The notes: a model not told the origin generated them from the letters alone. Positions 21,541 through 32,140 are shown, numbered from the stretch's first letter. The stretch is 64,000 nt of DNA from Nannobrachium achirus (GCA_963921795.1 OY997641.1:61633000-61696999); one strand, 5' to 3'. Numbers and translations: made by a program.

Positions 21541-22949
21541 GCGCACATGCGCAGATCCTGTTCGTACTGGTGAGACGGCAACTGACAATGCTGTATATTG
21601 GAAGCGGCTGCTCCACACCGCTTCAAAAACATTCCTTATCTTTAAATCATTAGTAGATGTTATCAAGAGCCCTAATGTAAAGTGAAGACTAGGTCGCAAT
21701 TACCATGAAAACATCCACCGGCTGTCTTTCAGTCCCTCTGTCAGTCTGTCTGTCTGTCACATCACACTTTTGGTTCTACTCTAATCTCCGGCACCGTTGC
21801 CCCTATCCATGCAAAACTTTGCACACACACTCCTTGACTGTCTGTTAATGTGGCCTCCGAGTTTGTTCATGGTTAACATATGCTTTGTAAAACATTCCTT
21901 AAATATCTATAAATCATCAGTAGATGTTATCAAGAGCCCTAATGTAAAGTGAAGACTATTCATTATTGACCCGTCGCATACACAAACTTTAGAAGGCAGT
22001 CGTAGCCAATCGGGTGGGAATATGGGAAATGGGACAGATCCATGTTGATGACCTGACTTTAGCTTTGCGTGATTTTAGGCCCAAATCTGTAGGAGCAGTG
22101 TCCAAAAATGTGTTTGAAAAAATCTGCCTGATGGTGATGCTAAATGGGACAGATCCATGTTGATGACATGACTCTAGACAAACTGTGTTCTGCTTTGTGT
22201 GATTTTAGGGCAAAATCTGTAGGAGCAGTGTCCAAAAATGTGTGTTGCAAGAATCGGCCTCATGGTGGCGCTAGAAGAGGGCCATGTGAGAAATGAGGGG
22301 TGGAGGTTGTGGTTTGGCAGTCAACTGTCTGTTAATGTGGCCTCCATGTTTGTTCATATTTAACAGACATTTGTAACTAATGAATAGTCTTCACTTTACA
22401 TTAGGGCTCTTGATAACATCTACTGGTGATTTATAGACATTTAAGGAATGTTTAACAAAGCATATGTTAACCATGAACAAACAAGGAGGCCAACAGACAG
22501 CCAAGGAGTGTGTGTGCAAAGTTTGGCATGGATAGGGGCAACGGTGCCGGAGATAGAAGTAGGGCCAAAAGTGTGACGTGACATGACGGACATACTGACG
22601 GAGGGACTGACAGACAGCCGGTGGAGGTTTTCATAGTAACTTGCGACCGACCTAGTCTTCACGTTACATTACATTGGATAATTTTAGTTACAAATGATTT
22701 ATTAATCATTTATGAATGTATATAAATGGTTTATTCATGATTAGTTTACTACTTACTAATACCTTACTAATAACATGTAAATTATGTTTAAAACAGTTAT
22801 AAATGTTTAGGTAAACACTTGTTCACAGTTTGTTCATGTTTATTACTCATCTACAAACTGCTTATAAATGTTTATAAATGATTTATAACAGGTCATTATT
22901 GTAAAGTGCTACCACACGTTAAATAGAATAAAATACAAGTATTGTTTAC

Positions 22950-23101
22950 CTTACGAATGCCCCATATGGACAAGACAACGACACTGATGAGGAGAACGGA
23001 GCCACCGGTCAGAGCACACACCACCAGCAGGACATTGGACGTTGGCAGCTCTGGCAACGGGTCCGGGCTAGGAATCTTCTCACATGGAATGTCTCTGATA
23101 T
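22950..23101 (-). CDS. CD7-like receptor copy 1, transmembrane exon
   Basis: An acceptor (CCTGTCCTAG) precedes 23101 and a donor (AAG/GTAAAC) follows 22950. The incoming phase (1) matches the Ig exon at 33027-33356. The exon encodes a short Pro-rich stalk (KIPSPDPLPELP), then a strongly hydrophobic span (VLLVVCALTGGSVLLISVVV) and the basic stop-transfer end WGIRK. This makes the gene a single-pass type I membrane receptor. A cytoplasmic-tail exon is not visible downstream, where a 3.0-kb transposon begins only 36 bp away. The intron to the Ig exon is about 9.9 kb, most of it a nested LINE insertion. Confidence 0.72.
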
Positions 23102-23365
23102 CTAGGACAGGGTGAAAGGCACTTTTCATTATTTTACTATACTCTGCTATGATGCCATTCCAAATACTGGTGACATATAGGCCTATTCGGTAGTTGCTCT
23201 GTAAATTTGAATTGTATATTGTTGCTGTCAGGCAGAAACCTCTTACAGTACATCCATATTTTATTTATTTATTTATTTTTTCATGAATGAATGAATGCCC
23301 TACCTGATCTTTCTACAGCATCAGTGTCACACAAAAGCATCAAAAGCAGCATATCCACAGGCTCA

Positions 23366-23403
23366 AGGCGACACGTTTTGAGCTTGCAGATCTGCTACTT
23401 TTT
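23366..23403. repeat. Dispersed palindrome family, right-arm half site
   Basis: GCGACACGTTTTGAGCTTGC followed by AGATCTGCTACTTTTT. The left arm is absent. Confidence 0.7.
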
Positions 23404-23686
23404 CAACTATTGAGTTTGAATCGTGAAAAGTTACAGATTTTGGACAAATGGGGCCCTATTTTCATCCATGCCTTATCCCTAAAGTCCTTTGACTTTTTTT
23501 TTCTTTACTATTTTGAAAAATATTTCTAAATATTTCAAATAGCTCACACCACAACGTGCCGATGTAGATCATCTATTTGAAGTATTTTAAATGTTTTTCA
23601 AAATAGTAAAAAAGTCTAAGAGGTTTAGGGGTAAAGGTCTTTGCACACTGCTGCGTTTTTCGTTGCGAAATGCGTTTTTCAGGGCA

Positions 23687-23726
<40 letters not shown>

Positions 23727-24162
23727 AGTCATGTACAACTTGAGCTGCTAAGATAACTTAAATTAATGGTCAGATCTATCTGTTTTAAAACAAGAAAAAA
23801 CTTCTAACATTTTCCTAAAACAACTCAACATACAAGGAGAAGAACCTTTAGTTTTTAAAGTAAACATTTCAAAGCTAAAACAGCATTTGTTGGTTCCAAA
23901 GAAGAAATACTGCAGCAGCAACAACAGTTAGCTGGACCAGGCTAACAGAAGAAGCTAACAGAAGAGGCTAATTGAAGAACAGGAGAACTACCATACAAAG
24001 AGAAACAACAACTACTCCAAGTGAGGGAAAGTGGAAATATCTTTTGAACATTAAATACTGCTTTCTAAACTGCAGGAACTAAGAGCTACTGCTACAGTAT
24101 GCTAACTGCTAACTAGCTACTGCTACAGCTAAGAGACACTGCTAAGCTAAATAACTGACAGT

Positions 24163-26547
24163 TTGAAAAAAATGTATCCACTTTCTGTGGCTGCAGCAGC
24201 AGCAGAGGGGGGAGAGCAGCCCCTCCTCCTGCCCCTTCTCTCCTACCCCAAGGAGGTGAAAGGTGTAGCAGCCAAAAAGGCACACAAACATCAACTTTTA
24301 AAGGCTAATCCTGAGACTCTAACAGCAGACTATACCCAGATCCAAGACATGAAGGTCATAAATAACCTGCTGATGTACACTGACTGTACTGAGAGTTGGC
24401 ACACAGCAATCTGCAAACACTACAAATTCCACAAAAAGAGAGGGATCTGTAATGGTAGACAGATCACTGTACATGAGGATGGAGACAGTTGCAACACAAC
24501 CCTCTCCATTAATGTCTACCACACCGGCATCATAATGTTCCAAGGCAACGAGGCTGTTCTCAAAATTTTCCAGGTGGACTTTAAAGTTATCAAAGCCCTG
24601 GCACAGACTGAGAAACCCCCACAGCATGACTATGTAAAGGCCAGGGACACAAGGAAGAGACACACAGACAGGAGAGAAACACCCAGGAGACCGAGGAGAG
24701 AATCTACCACAGAAGAGAACACAGACTCCATGGAGGAGCTGGAAAGTGCAGTGTCCCTGTTGAAGCAGAGTGTGTGTTCTCAGGAGGTAGAACTTGTGGA
24801 GCTTAAGGAACTGGTCCAAACCATAACACCTGAACCCACACAGCAGCTGAAAGAGCAGCTTGGCCAACTCAAAGAGGAGTTAAATGCATCCTTACAGGAG
24901 CTGAGGAGAGAAGTGCTTAGACTACAGGAGGATGGAGAGACCCTGAGAAAGGAACTAGCAGCTGTCAGAGAGGAGATGCTTCTCAGTGAAGGGATGGTCT
25001 GCAGCCTGAGAGATCTAGTAAGCAGCCTCCAGGCCTCCAGCAGCCCCCCTGCCCAGCTCTGCCAGGCCTCCAGCAGCCCGCCTGCCCAGCTCTGCCAGGC
25101 CTCCAGCAGCCCCCCTGCCCAGCTCTGCCAGGCCTCCAGCAGCCCGCCTGCCCAGCTCTGCCAGGCCTCCAGCAGCCCGCCTGCCCAACGCCTGACCCCA
25201 CAACTAGGCACGTCCACTGCCACCACCTCCACTACAGCCCAGATGACTCCACCCACTCCTCACTCCATACCAAGCCCCTCCAGCACTCAAACACACACCA
25301 CTGCTCCATCATCACCACTGCCTACAGACTCTGACTCACCCAGGCCACAGAATAAAGCAGAGGCTAAGACAAACAGACATACAGATGCTGATACAGTCAT
25401 CCTCATCGACTCCAACGGCAAATTTATTAATGAGCAGCAACTATTTCCGGGCCGAAAAGTTGCAAAGATTTGGTGTGCTAAGACAGATGATGCCATGCAG
25501 CTGTTGACTAAATCCAACCTAGGTGATCCCAGTAATATCATTATACACACTGGCACCAATGACTTGAGGGCACAGCAAGAGAGAGTGGCTGAGTCAGTTA
25601 AGAGGGTAGCCCAGAAAGCCTCACAAACCTTCCCTAACAGCAGGATAACACTGTCAACCCTCCTGCCGAGGACAGACTTTCACCCCATGACCATTCAGAG
25701 GATCAACGCAGAAATCTCTCGCCAATGCTACCACATGCCAAATGTCCACCTGGCTCATCACCACACCCTAACAGTGTATGAGCTGCATGACCACGTCCAC
25801 CTTCACAAGGACATGGTCAGGGTTTTTGCTAAAACACTGAAAGATGTGGCCCTCGATCGCAGCCACAGCAGCCCTAGCAAGAACAACGGAGGACCTTACG
25901 GAGGCCATGCTAGCAGACCCTACCCTCCACCACCTTATGGAGGCCACGCCAGCAGACCTTACCCACCCCCACCACCGAAGAGACCCACGGCACAGCATCC
26001 CCACCACCAGTCTAGACCTGCACTACAACATCTTGACTCTGGACCCAGCGAGCAGAGACTGGACAATGCCCTGCCAGCACCACTCACCCAGAGTACAAGA
26101 CCACAGCAGAGACTGGACAATGCCCAACCAACACCACTCACCCAGAGTACAAGACCACAGCAGAGACTGGACAATGCCCTACCAACACCACTCACCCAGA
26201 GTACAAGACCACAGCAGAGACTGGACAATGCCCTACCAACACCACTCACCCAGAGTACAAGACCACAGCAGAGACTGGACAATGCCCAACCAACACCACT
26301 CACCCAGAGTACAAGACCACAGCAGAGACTGGACAATGCCCTACCAACACCACTCACCCAGAGTACAAGACCACAGCAGAGACTGGACAATGCCCTACCA
26401 ACACCACTCACCCAGAGTACAAGACCACAGCAGCAGAAGAGCTACGCTGCAGCACTAAAAAGCAAGGCCAGCAGCAGCAGCAGCAGCACGGACCTTGGGG
26501 AGATAAGACATCTTCTCAGTCTCATAGCAGCTAAACTCACCAGCTAA
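24163..26547 (+). CDS. LINE ORF1: coiled coil plus SGNH/GDSL esterase-like domain
   Basis: 794 codons. The order is an N-terminal basic region with a conserved-looking globular segment (residues ~45-155), a long coiled coil (residues ~190-285, Leu/Glu-rich), an 11-residue repeat containing LCQASSSPPAQ five times (~290-345), an SGNH-hydrolase-like domain (~405-565), and an 18-residue Pro/Gln-rich repeat (RLDNALPTPLTQSTRP core) seven times (~630-755). Candidate catalytic residues are Ser417 (IDSN), Asn466 (HTGTND), and Asp543/His546 (DHVH). Esterase-containing ORF1 proteins are known from CR1/L2 LINEs, where they bind RNA and form the retrotransposition particle. ORF2 lies 427 bp downstream. 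Confidence 0.85.
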   Translation: MKKMYPLSVAAAAAEGGEQPLLLPLLSYPKEVKGVAAKKAHKHQLLKANPETLTADYTQIQDMKVINNLLMYTDCTESWHTAICKHYKFHKKRGICNGRQITVHEDGDSCNTTLSINVYHTGIIMFQGNEAVLKIFQVDFKVIKALAQTEKPPQHDYVKARDTRKRHTDRRETPRRPRRESTTEENTDSMEELESAVSLLKQSVCSQEVELVELKELVQTITPEPTQQLKEQLGQLKEELNASLQELRREVLRLQEDGETLRKELAAVREEMLLSEGMVCSLRDLVSSLQASSSPPAQLCQASSSPPAQLCQASSSPPAQLCQASSSPPAQLCQASSSPPAQRLTPQLGTSTATTSTTAQMTPPTPHSIPSPSSTQTHTTAPSSPLPTDSDSPRPQNKAEAKTNRHTDADTVILIDSNGKFINEQQLFPGRKVAKIWCAKTDDAMQLLTKSNLGDPSNIIIHTGTNDLRAQQERVAESVKRVAQKASQTFPNSRITLSTLLPRTDFHPMTIQRINAEISRQCYHMPNVHLAHHHTLTVYELHDHVHLHKDMVRVFAKTLKDVALDRSHSSPSKNNGGPYGGHASRPYPPPPYGGHASRPYPPPPPKRPTAQHPHHQSRPALQHLDSGPSEQRLDNALPAPLTQSTRPQQRLDNAQPTPLTQSTRPQQRLDNALPTPLTQSTRPQQRLDNALPTPLTQSTRPQQRLDNAQPTPLTQSTRPQQRLDNALPTPLTQSTRPQQRLDNALPTPLTQSTRPQQQKSYAAALKSKASSSSSSTDLGEIRHLLSLIAAKLTS
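25030..25190 (+). repeat. 33-bp coding minisatellite, five units, in LINE ORF1
   Basis: The unit GCCTCCAGCAGCCCGCCTGC plus CCAGCTCTGCCAG repeats in frame five times, with only C/G variation at a silent site, so the array expanded recently. Confidence 0.92.
26050..26432 (+). repeat. 54-bp coding minisatellite, seven units, in LINE ORF1
   Basis: The unit starts CAGAGACTGGACAATGCCC and ends CAGAGTACAAGACCACAG. Seven nearly identical in-frame units encode an 18-residue Pro/Thr/Gln-rich repeat. Copies differ mainly at CTACCA versus CAACCA. The high identity implies recent homogenisation or slippage. Confidence 0.93.
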
Positions 26548-26584
26548 GTATCACGATAAAAAAGAAAAAAGGAGAATGTAAATA

Positions 26585-26667
26585 ATGTTGTTGTGTCAGT
26601 GGGTGTATGTATATATCTGTATGTATTTGCAGTATGTAAGTGTGCGTGTGTGTATTATGTATGTTTG

Positions 26668-26742
<75 letters not shown>

Positions 26743-26850
26743 TGTGAGTGTGTGTGTGTGTGGTGTGTGTGTGTATATATATATAGGTATGTACATATGT
26801 CGGTATGTATATGTGTATATACTGTATGTGTCTATACTGCGCATCACATT
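26585..26850 (+). repeat. (GT)n and TATATA tract between LINE ORF1 and ORF2
   Basis: A pure (GT)n core of about 70 bp (26671-26740) is followed by TGTGTATATATATATAGG. The tract sits in the inter-ORF region, so either the LINE carries a microsatellite or it expanded after insertion. Confidence 0.9.
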
Positions 26851-26974
26851 ATTATATTTTTGTTCATTCGGATTTTACATACTTAAAATGTATTTTGTTT
26901 ATCTTGTTGGAAACAGAAAAGATCTGCACTATTGATTTTGTTACATTAGTACTAGTTACACTACTTTCTTAAAT

Positions 26975-29900
26975 ATGAAGTCACTAACTATTTCTATGTG
27001 GAATATCCAGGGTCTGAGTTCATCTTTGCTTGGTTTAAAAAGTAAAACCCTGGAATTCCAACAAAGAATTAAAAATATAGACATAGTCATTCTCGAAGAA
27101 ACCTGGTGTAGAACAGATGCACTCACCTATTGCCCCTCAGGTTACCGGGAAATTATTATTTCTTCTATAAAAAATCCCACAACTAACAAAGGAAGAGACT
27201 CAGGGGGTATCATCATCTGGTATAAATCGGATTTGGAAACCTACATTTCGCAAATAAAAAAAGAAACCTCTCATATTTGGCTTAAAATCAAGAAGGAGAT
27301 CACTGACTCCAAACAAGATACCTACCTATGTGCCCTATACATCCCACCCTCTGAGTCTCCATACTTTAATGAGGAGATCTTCCCATGTCTCCACAACGAA
27401 ATCAACCACTTCCAGGCCCAGGGGAAGGTGTTGATTTGTGGAGACCTAAATGCAAGAACAGGCCACATGCCTGACTTTACAAGGGACATGGGTAACAGGC
27501 ACATATTTGGTCACAACTACCCAAGAAATGTAGTTGATTACCCAAGGAAAAGTTTTGATACACAGGTAAACACAAATGGAAAATGTCTCATAGATCTCTG
27601 TCAAAGTCTGGGTCTGTACATTGTCAATGGTAGAATGAGAGGGGACTCTCTAGGGCAGTACACCTACGGTTCACCTCTTGGCTGCAGCACTGTTGACTAT
27701 ATGATCACAGACTTGGACCCATTCTCTTTCAGGGCATTCATAGTCAAGCCATTAACACCCCTGTCAGATCACAGCCAAATTACTGTGTATCTTAAAAAGG
27801 CAGAAACATCTAACACAAAAACTAAACCCAGTGAGCTGTACAATATCGACAAACAATACAGATGGGTCCAAAACAGCACAGATGAATTTTGTAAAGCAAT
27901 TAGAGATCCTAAAATTCAATCACTTATAGACAATTACCTTGTTCAAATCTACCCTCTAAATAATCATGGTATTAATCTGGCTGTACAAAATGTAAATCAA
28001 ATATTTGACCAACTGGCATCTATGTCCAATTTGAAGACCTCTAGATCCAAATCGAAAAAGATACAAACAGAAAAATGGTTTGATTTGGAATGCAAAAACA
28101 TGAGGAAAAAACTCAGAGAATTATCTAATGAAAAACACAGACAACCAAACAACCAAGACTTGCGTCTTAGTTATTATGAAACACTGAAAGAGTACAAAGC
28201 AACACTCAGAATGAAGAAAGCAGAGTTTACACAAAACCAATTACAAACAATTGAGGAATCACTTAATTCAAATCACTTCTGGGACAATTGGAAAGCATTG
28301 CATAAAAAACACCATGAGGAAATACCCATCCAAGATGGAGAGGTATGGAAGGACCACTTCAATAAATTATATAATAAAATAACAATGAACCCAGACCAAA
28401 GTAACATATATGAAAACATGCTTACATTAGAATTAGCTATAAAACAATATCAAAACCCATTGGACTACCAAATTACTGAAAAAGAATTGAATGAAAAGCT
28501 TCAGACTCTGCAGCCAAAAAAGGCCTTTGGAGCTGATAAAATATTAAATGAAATGCTAAAAAACACAGACAACAAATTAAGATTGGCCATAGTAAAACTG
28601 TTCAATTTGATTCTGAGTGTTGGACACTTCCCTGACATCTGGAACAAAGGACTCATCACGCCCATTTTTAAGAGTGGAGACAAATTCGACCCAAACAACT
28701 ACAGAGGCATTTGTGTGAACAGTAATCTGGGGAAGGTATTTTGTAGTATCTTGAACACAAGGCTCATAAACTTCCTTATGGAGCACAATGTCTTAAGTAA
28801 AGCACAAATTGGATTCTTACCAAATTGCAGGACATCAGATCATATTTTCACTCTGCACACCCTAATTGACAAACATGTACACCAAAACAAGAAGAAAATT
28901 TATGCCTGCTTTGTTGACTTCAAAAAAGCGTTTGATTCAATTTGGCATGAGGGATTATTTTATAAATTATTGGAAAGTGGTGTGGGAGGAAAAACATATG
29001 AAATAATTAAATCAATGTATACAAACGCTAAATGTGCAATAAAGATTGGAAACAAACAAACAACATACTTCTCTCAAGGGCGTGGAGTGACCCAGGGCAA
29101 CCCAATCTCTCCAACCCTCTTCAATATTTATGTTAATGAATTGGCCAAGTTATTAGAACAATCTACTGCTCCTGGATTCACTCTACATGACTCTGAAATC
29201 AGATTCCTCCTTTACGCAGATGACCTGGTTCTGCTGTCACCAACAGAGGAGGGTTTACAGCAGAACCTGGCTCTGCTTGAAACATTCTGTCAGACCTGGG
29301 CCCTGACAATCAACCAGGACAAAACTAAAGTCGTCATATTCCAAAAAAGGTCCACAAGTCAGGGAAGAAAGTACAACTTCACCCTAGGAACAACAAAAAT
29401 CCAACAAACAAACAATTACACATACCTAGGGCTGAAGATCAGTTCCACTGGTAATTTTAACTTGGCTATCAATGAACTGAAAGAGAAAGCAAGGAGAGCT
29501 TTCTATGCCATCAAAAAGTCAACACAGGTTGACATCCCAATTAGGACCTGGCTCAAAATATTCCAATCAGTGATTGAACCAATTGCATTATATGGCAGTG
29601 AAGTTTGGGGTCCTCTAACAAAACATGATTTTGGAAAATGGGAAAAACATCCAATAGAAATCCTGCATGCAGAGTTTTGTAAGAGAATCCTCCGGGTCCA
29701 GAGGAAGACTCCTAACAATGCATGCAGAGCAGAATTAGGCCAATACCCTCTAATTATAAACATTGAAAAAAGAGCCATAAAATTCTGGAAACACCTAAAA
29801 ATGAGTGACCCCAAATCTTATCATTATAAAGCCCTCAAAAGCCAAGAGATGACAATAGAGAAGAGTCCTCTCAGTCAGCTGGTCCTGATGCTGAACAAAC

Positions 29901-30457
29901 CAACATCAGAGCCTCCTAGAGACACTCCTAACAACAACCCGCCTCAGGACAGTGACATCATTCCCCAACAAATCCGACCCAACCAAATTATGAATCAACA
30001 GAAACAAAAATATGAAAACTATTGGATAGAAACAACAAAAACACAAAGTAAACTAAATTGCTATCTGGCCCTAAAAAGACAATACACCGTGGCAGAATAT
30101 CTGAGCATGGTGACTGATAATAAAGTGAGAAAAACCTTAACAATGTACAGACTCAGTGAGCACAGCCTGGCCATCGAAAAAGGCAGACATCGACAGACCT
30201 GGCTGCCCATCGAGGACAGACTGTGTTCTCACTGTGGTCAAGGAGTGGTGGAGACAGAGCTCCACTTCTTGACTGCATGTGACAAATACAAACAAATAAG
30301 AGAGGAATACTACCCTAAATTCACACAAATAACAAAAATAAAGATACAATTTGACTCCATCCAGGCAATCCCCTATTTACTAGGTGAGAAAGCCGAATGT
30401 TCAAGGTTGGCAGCAAAATATGTAGCAGCCTGTCACAAAATGAGGGACAACGGGTGA
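26975..30457 (+). CDS. LINE ORF2: APE endonuclease and reverse transcriptase
   Basis: 1160 codons, uninterrupted. The N-terminal APE-type endonuclease has MWNIQGL (start), LEETWC with the catalytic Glu near residue 42, GDLNARTG, STVDYMI and LSDHSQ. The reverse transcriptase follows, with ITPIFKSGDKFDPNNYRGIC, FVDFKKAFDSIWHEGL, GRGVTQGNPISPTLFNIYVN and catalytic YADD at residues 747-750. A C-terminal Cys/His motif (CSHCGQGVVETELHFLTAC) is present near residue 1090. By family knowledge the protein nicks target DNA and primes reverse transcription of its own RNA. All key residues are present, so the enzyme is predicted to be functional. It is in the same orientation as ORF1 and lies within an intron of the CD7-like gene in antisense. 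Confidence 0.93.
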   Translation: MKSLTISMWNIQGLSSSLLGLKSKTLEFQQRIKNIDIVILEETWCRTDALTYCPSGYREIIISSIKNPTTNKGRDSGGIIIWYKSDLETYISQIKKETSHIWLKIKKEITDSKQDTYLCALYIPPSESPYFNEEIFPCLHNEINHFQAQGKVLICGDLNARTGHMPDFTRDMGNRHIFGHNYPRNVVDYPRKSFDTQVNTNGKCLIDLCQSLGLYIVNGRMRGDSLGQYTYGSPLGCSTVDYMITDLDPFSFRAFIVKPLTPLSDHSQITVYLKKAETSNTKTKPSELYNIDKQYRWVQNSTDEFCKAIRDPKIQSLIDNYLVQIYPLNNHGINLAVQNVNQIFDQLASMSNLKTSRSKSKKIQTEKWFDLECKNMRKKLRELSNEKHRQPNNQDLRLSYYETLKEYKATLRMKKAEFTQNQLQTIEESLNSNHFWDNWKALHKKHHEEIPIQDGEVWKDHFNKLYNKITMNPDQSNIYENMLTLELAIKQYQNPLDYQITEKELNEKLQTLQPKKAFGADKILNEMLKNTDNKLRLAIVKLFNLILSVGHFPDIWNKGLITPIFKSGDKFDPNNYRGICVNSNLGKVFCSILNTRLINFLMEHNVLSKAQIGFLPNCRTSDHIFTLHTLIDKHVHQNKKKIYACFVDFKKAFDSIWHEGLFYKLLESGVGGKTYEIIKSMYTNAKCAIKIGNKQTTYFSQGRGVTQGNPISPTLFNIYVNELAKLLEQSTAPGFTLHDSEIRFLLYADDLVLLSPTEEGLQQNLALLETFCQTWALTINQDKTKVVIFQKRSTSQGRKYNFTLGTTKIQQTNNYTYLGLKISSTGNFNLAINELKEKARRAFYAIKKSTQVDIPIRTWLKIFQSVIEPIALYGSEVWGPLTKHDFGKWEKHPIEILHAEFCKRILRVQRKTPNNACRAELGQYPLIINIEKRAIKFWKHLKMSDPKSYHYKALKSQEMTIEKSPLSQLVLMLNKPTSEPPRDTPNNNPPQDSDIIPQQIRPNQIMNQQKQKYENYWIETTKTQSKLNCYLALKRQYTVAEYLSMVTDNKVRKTLTMYRLSEHSLAIEKGRHRQTWLPIEDRLCSHCGQGVVETELHFLTACDKYKQIREEYYPKFTQITKIKIQFDSIQAIPYLLGEKAECSRLAAKYVAACHKMRDNG

Positions 30458-30619
30458 ACACTATAAGTGTTGATCACTATGAATAGACTAATGTCATTTT
30501 GCTTATATTTTTCTTTGTTTTGTTCATATTGTTCTGATTTTGAATATGTATTATTTATATTATTATTTTGTATCATACTGTATTGTAATGCTTTGGCAAT
30601 GTAAGAATGCTTGTCATGC

Positions 30620-30657
30620 CAATAAAGCTTATTTGAATTGAATTGAATTGAATTGAG
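30620..30657 (+). repeat. LINE 3' end: AATAAA signal and TTGAA pentamer tail
   Basis: CCAATAAAGCTTATTTGAAT precedes four tandem TTGAA/ATTGA units. Short-unit tails of this kind form by template slippage at the 3' end of L2-like LINEs, so this marks the insertion boundary. Confidence 0.8.
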
Positions 30658-31283
30658 ATAGAGAGAGCAAGGGATTGAGTGGTGCGCGAAACGGGCGGCA
30701 GTGTGCAAACGTGACTGACATAACGTGAGGTTGATTTTTTATTTACGTGCTCCGAAATTCACTCCGACATTCGGCCCGAAAAACGCAGCAGTGTGCAACC
30801 AGTACAGTGCCAAACGACTTTTAGATCAACTTTCTCACTATGGACTTCCCTGCCAAGCGACTTTGGGCGACTTTTACTTAGAAAAAAAAAAAAAAAAAAA
30901 AAAAATGTTTTGAATATTTTTTTTATTTTTTTTTAACATTTTTTTTTTGGACCCCATTAAATCTAGTAAACATGATTTCAATCGCGATTTTGCATGTTCC
31001 ACCCCCCATACAACCCCATCTTTCAAACATGGCAGCCATGTTTGTTTACATCTGAAGAAAACATAATGGCTATTTTCTCAAGAATGCCTGAACGGATTTC
31101 CAATCTGATTTTTTTGTTTGAAAGCTGTGAACAGCCTGCACAAACATGGTGCATGATCTGTGCATGGGCGTGCATGATCTGTGCACTATAAATTACATGG
31201 GAGTCTATGGAGATTTTCTGGCAATAATGCCACTCGAGGGCATATTTAATTGGCAGTAACTGAGTTAAGGCATGGATGAAAAT

Positions 31284-32066
31284 GTAGCTCATGACGTTTC
31301 CACCTGACAGAGATGGTGTTGAAGAATTCTCTCCTCGGCTCGTTGACTTACACTGCTTCGGGGAAACAGGTCACTTATCTTTAGCATATGATACAAACAA
31401 AGCAAATTCTGACATGTATAGCTTTTTTTTAATGTTTTTTGGAGCTGTGTGAAACACAGGCTCCCTATACGTGGCTGTGTGGGTCTGTGTGTGTGTCTGT
31501 GTGTGTGTGTGTGTGTGTGTATGTAGCCTGACTTCGGCGCGTAACTAGTGCCGCACCATTTACGCCACTCGCGCAATATATACATCAAAATGTGCGGCTC
31601 GGCCGGGAATGGTGTTCTATTACCTTTCGTTCCGATCCGCCTTACCATGCCGACGTAATCGGCAAAAAACGACGCTTAATTGTCCCCATTGACTTATAAT
31701 GGGACAATGCAAGAAATCACTTTCAAGTATTTTTCTCTCGTAAACCATAGGAGCTACAGTTTCAAACCTCGGAGAGGAGATTCATCATGATTTTAAGAAT
31801 GAATCAAAAAATAATTACATCACTCGGCCTCATGGTGGTGCTATGACGGCCCACTTTACGTTTTGCCCCGTAACTCTTGAACCGTGGATCGGAAAATTAA
31901 AATTCTTTTTTCCCTAGATTCCTTGGGTCAAGACGCATCTCCCCATATAGGCCACGCCCATTTGCGCCAGGATAGATTTCCCGCCATCTCGAATTTTCTC
32001 CAAAACACACTTTTTGCTCCTTTTCCTACATATTTTCTTCAAATGTCACAAAAATCGGTACACATG

Positions 32067-32070
<4 letters not shown>
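31284..32070. other. Gene-free stretch with a short (GT)n tract
   Basis: It contains TGTGTGTGTCTGTGTGTGTG at about 31486-31520, a TCGGCCTCATGGTGGTGCTA motif (31823) related to the R-A/TATAGCTG repeat families, and no supported exon. Confidence 0.45.

Positions 32071-32139
<69 letters not shown>
32071..32139 (+). repeat. (CA)n microsatellite
   Basis: About 34 uninterrupted CA dinucleotides. Confidence 0.95.

Positions 32140-32140
<1 letters not shown>

Larger units (their letters stand above)
19892..22914. mobile_element. 3.0-kb DNA transposon with terminal inverted repeats of about 230 bp
   Basis: The left end starts GGTAGCACTTTACAATAATG and the right end is its complement ending at 22914. 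The arms stay alignable for about 230 bp with few differences. Internal sequence contains a second inverted pair (about 21702-21965 versus 22378-22670), two (TC)n tracts, a palindrome-family site and a small Cys-rich ORF. It lies directly next to the transmembrane exon of the CD7-like gene, in the position of its downstream intron. No full transposase is visible. I cannot assign a superfamily. Confidence 0.85.
23690..30657 (+). mobile_element. Apparently full-length LINE (CR1/L2-like), two intact ORFs
   Basis: The unit comprises a (GA)n tract, a 5' leader of about 450 bp rich in AGAAGCTAACAG-like repeats, ORF1 (24163-26547), a 430-bp inter-ORF region, ORF2 (26975-30457), a short 3' UTR with AATAAA near 30621, and a 3' tail of TTGAA pentamers (about 30631-30656). 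Short pentameric tails of this kind are made by L2-type LINEs. Both ORFs are open over their full length, so the copy is probably young and possibly competent. The left boundary is uncertain because the GA tract resembles the right flank GAGATAGAGAGAGC. Confidence 0.85.
23457..31283. mobile_element. Nested inverted-repeat elements hosting a LINE
   Basis: An outer short inverted pair, TTTTCATCCATGCCTTA (about 23458-23474) and its complement (about 31266-31282), encloses an inner exact 22-bp pair, TTGCACACTGCTGCGTTTTT plus CG, at 23641-23662 and 30777-30798. A third foldback (arms about 23490-23545 and 23565-23625, AATAGTAAAAAAGT core) lies near the left end. Removing the LINE at about 23690-30657 leaves a MITE of a few hundred bases. 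Inferred order: MITE first, LINE later. Confidence 0.6.

Noticed and set aside
19892..22914. piggyBac classification for the 3.0-kb element
   Set aside because: The flanks do not show a TTAA duplication directly at the termini, and only a small Cys-rich peptide loosely resembles the piggyBac C-terminus.
26050..26432. Regularly spaced repeats resembling a CRISPR array
   Set aside because: The units are contiguous without variable spacers and lie in frame within a LINE protein in eukaryotic DNA.
25844..26458. 204-residue alternative-frame ORF inside LINE ORF1
   Set aside because: The 54-bp repeat has a length divisible by three and no stops in several frames, so shadow ORFs are automatic.
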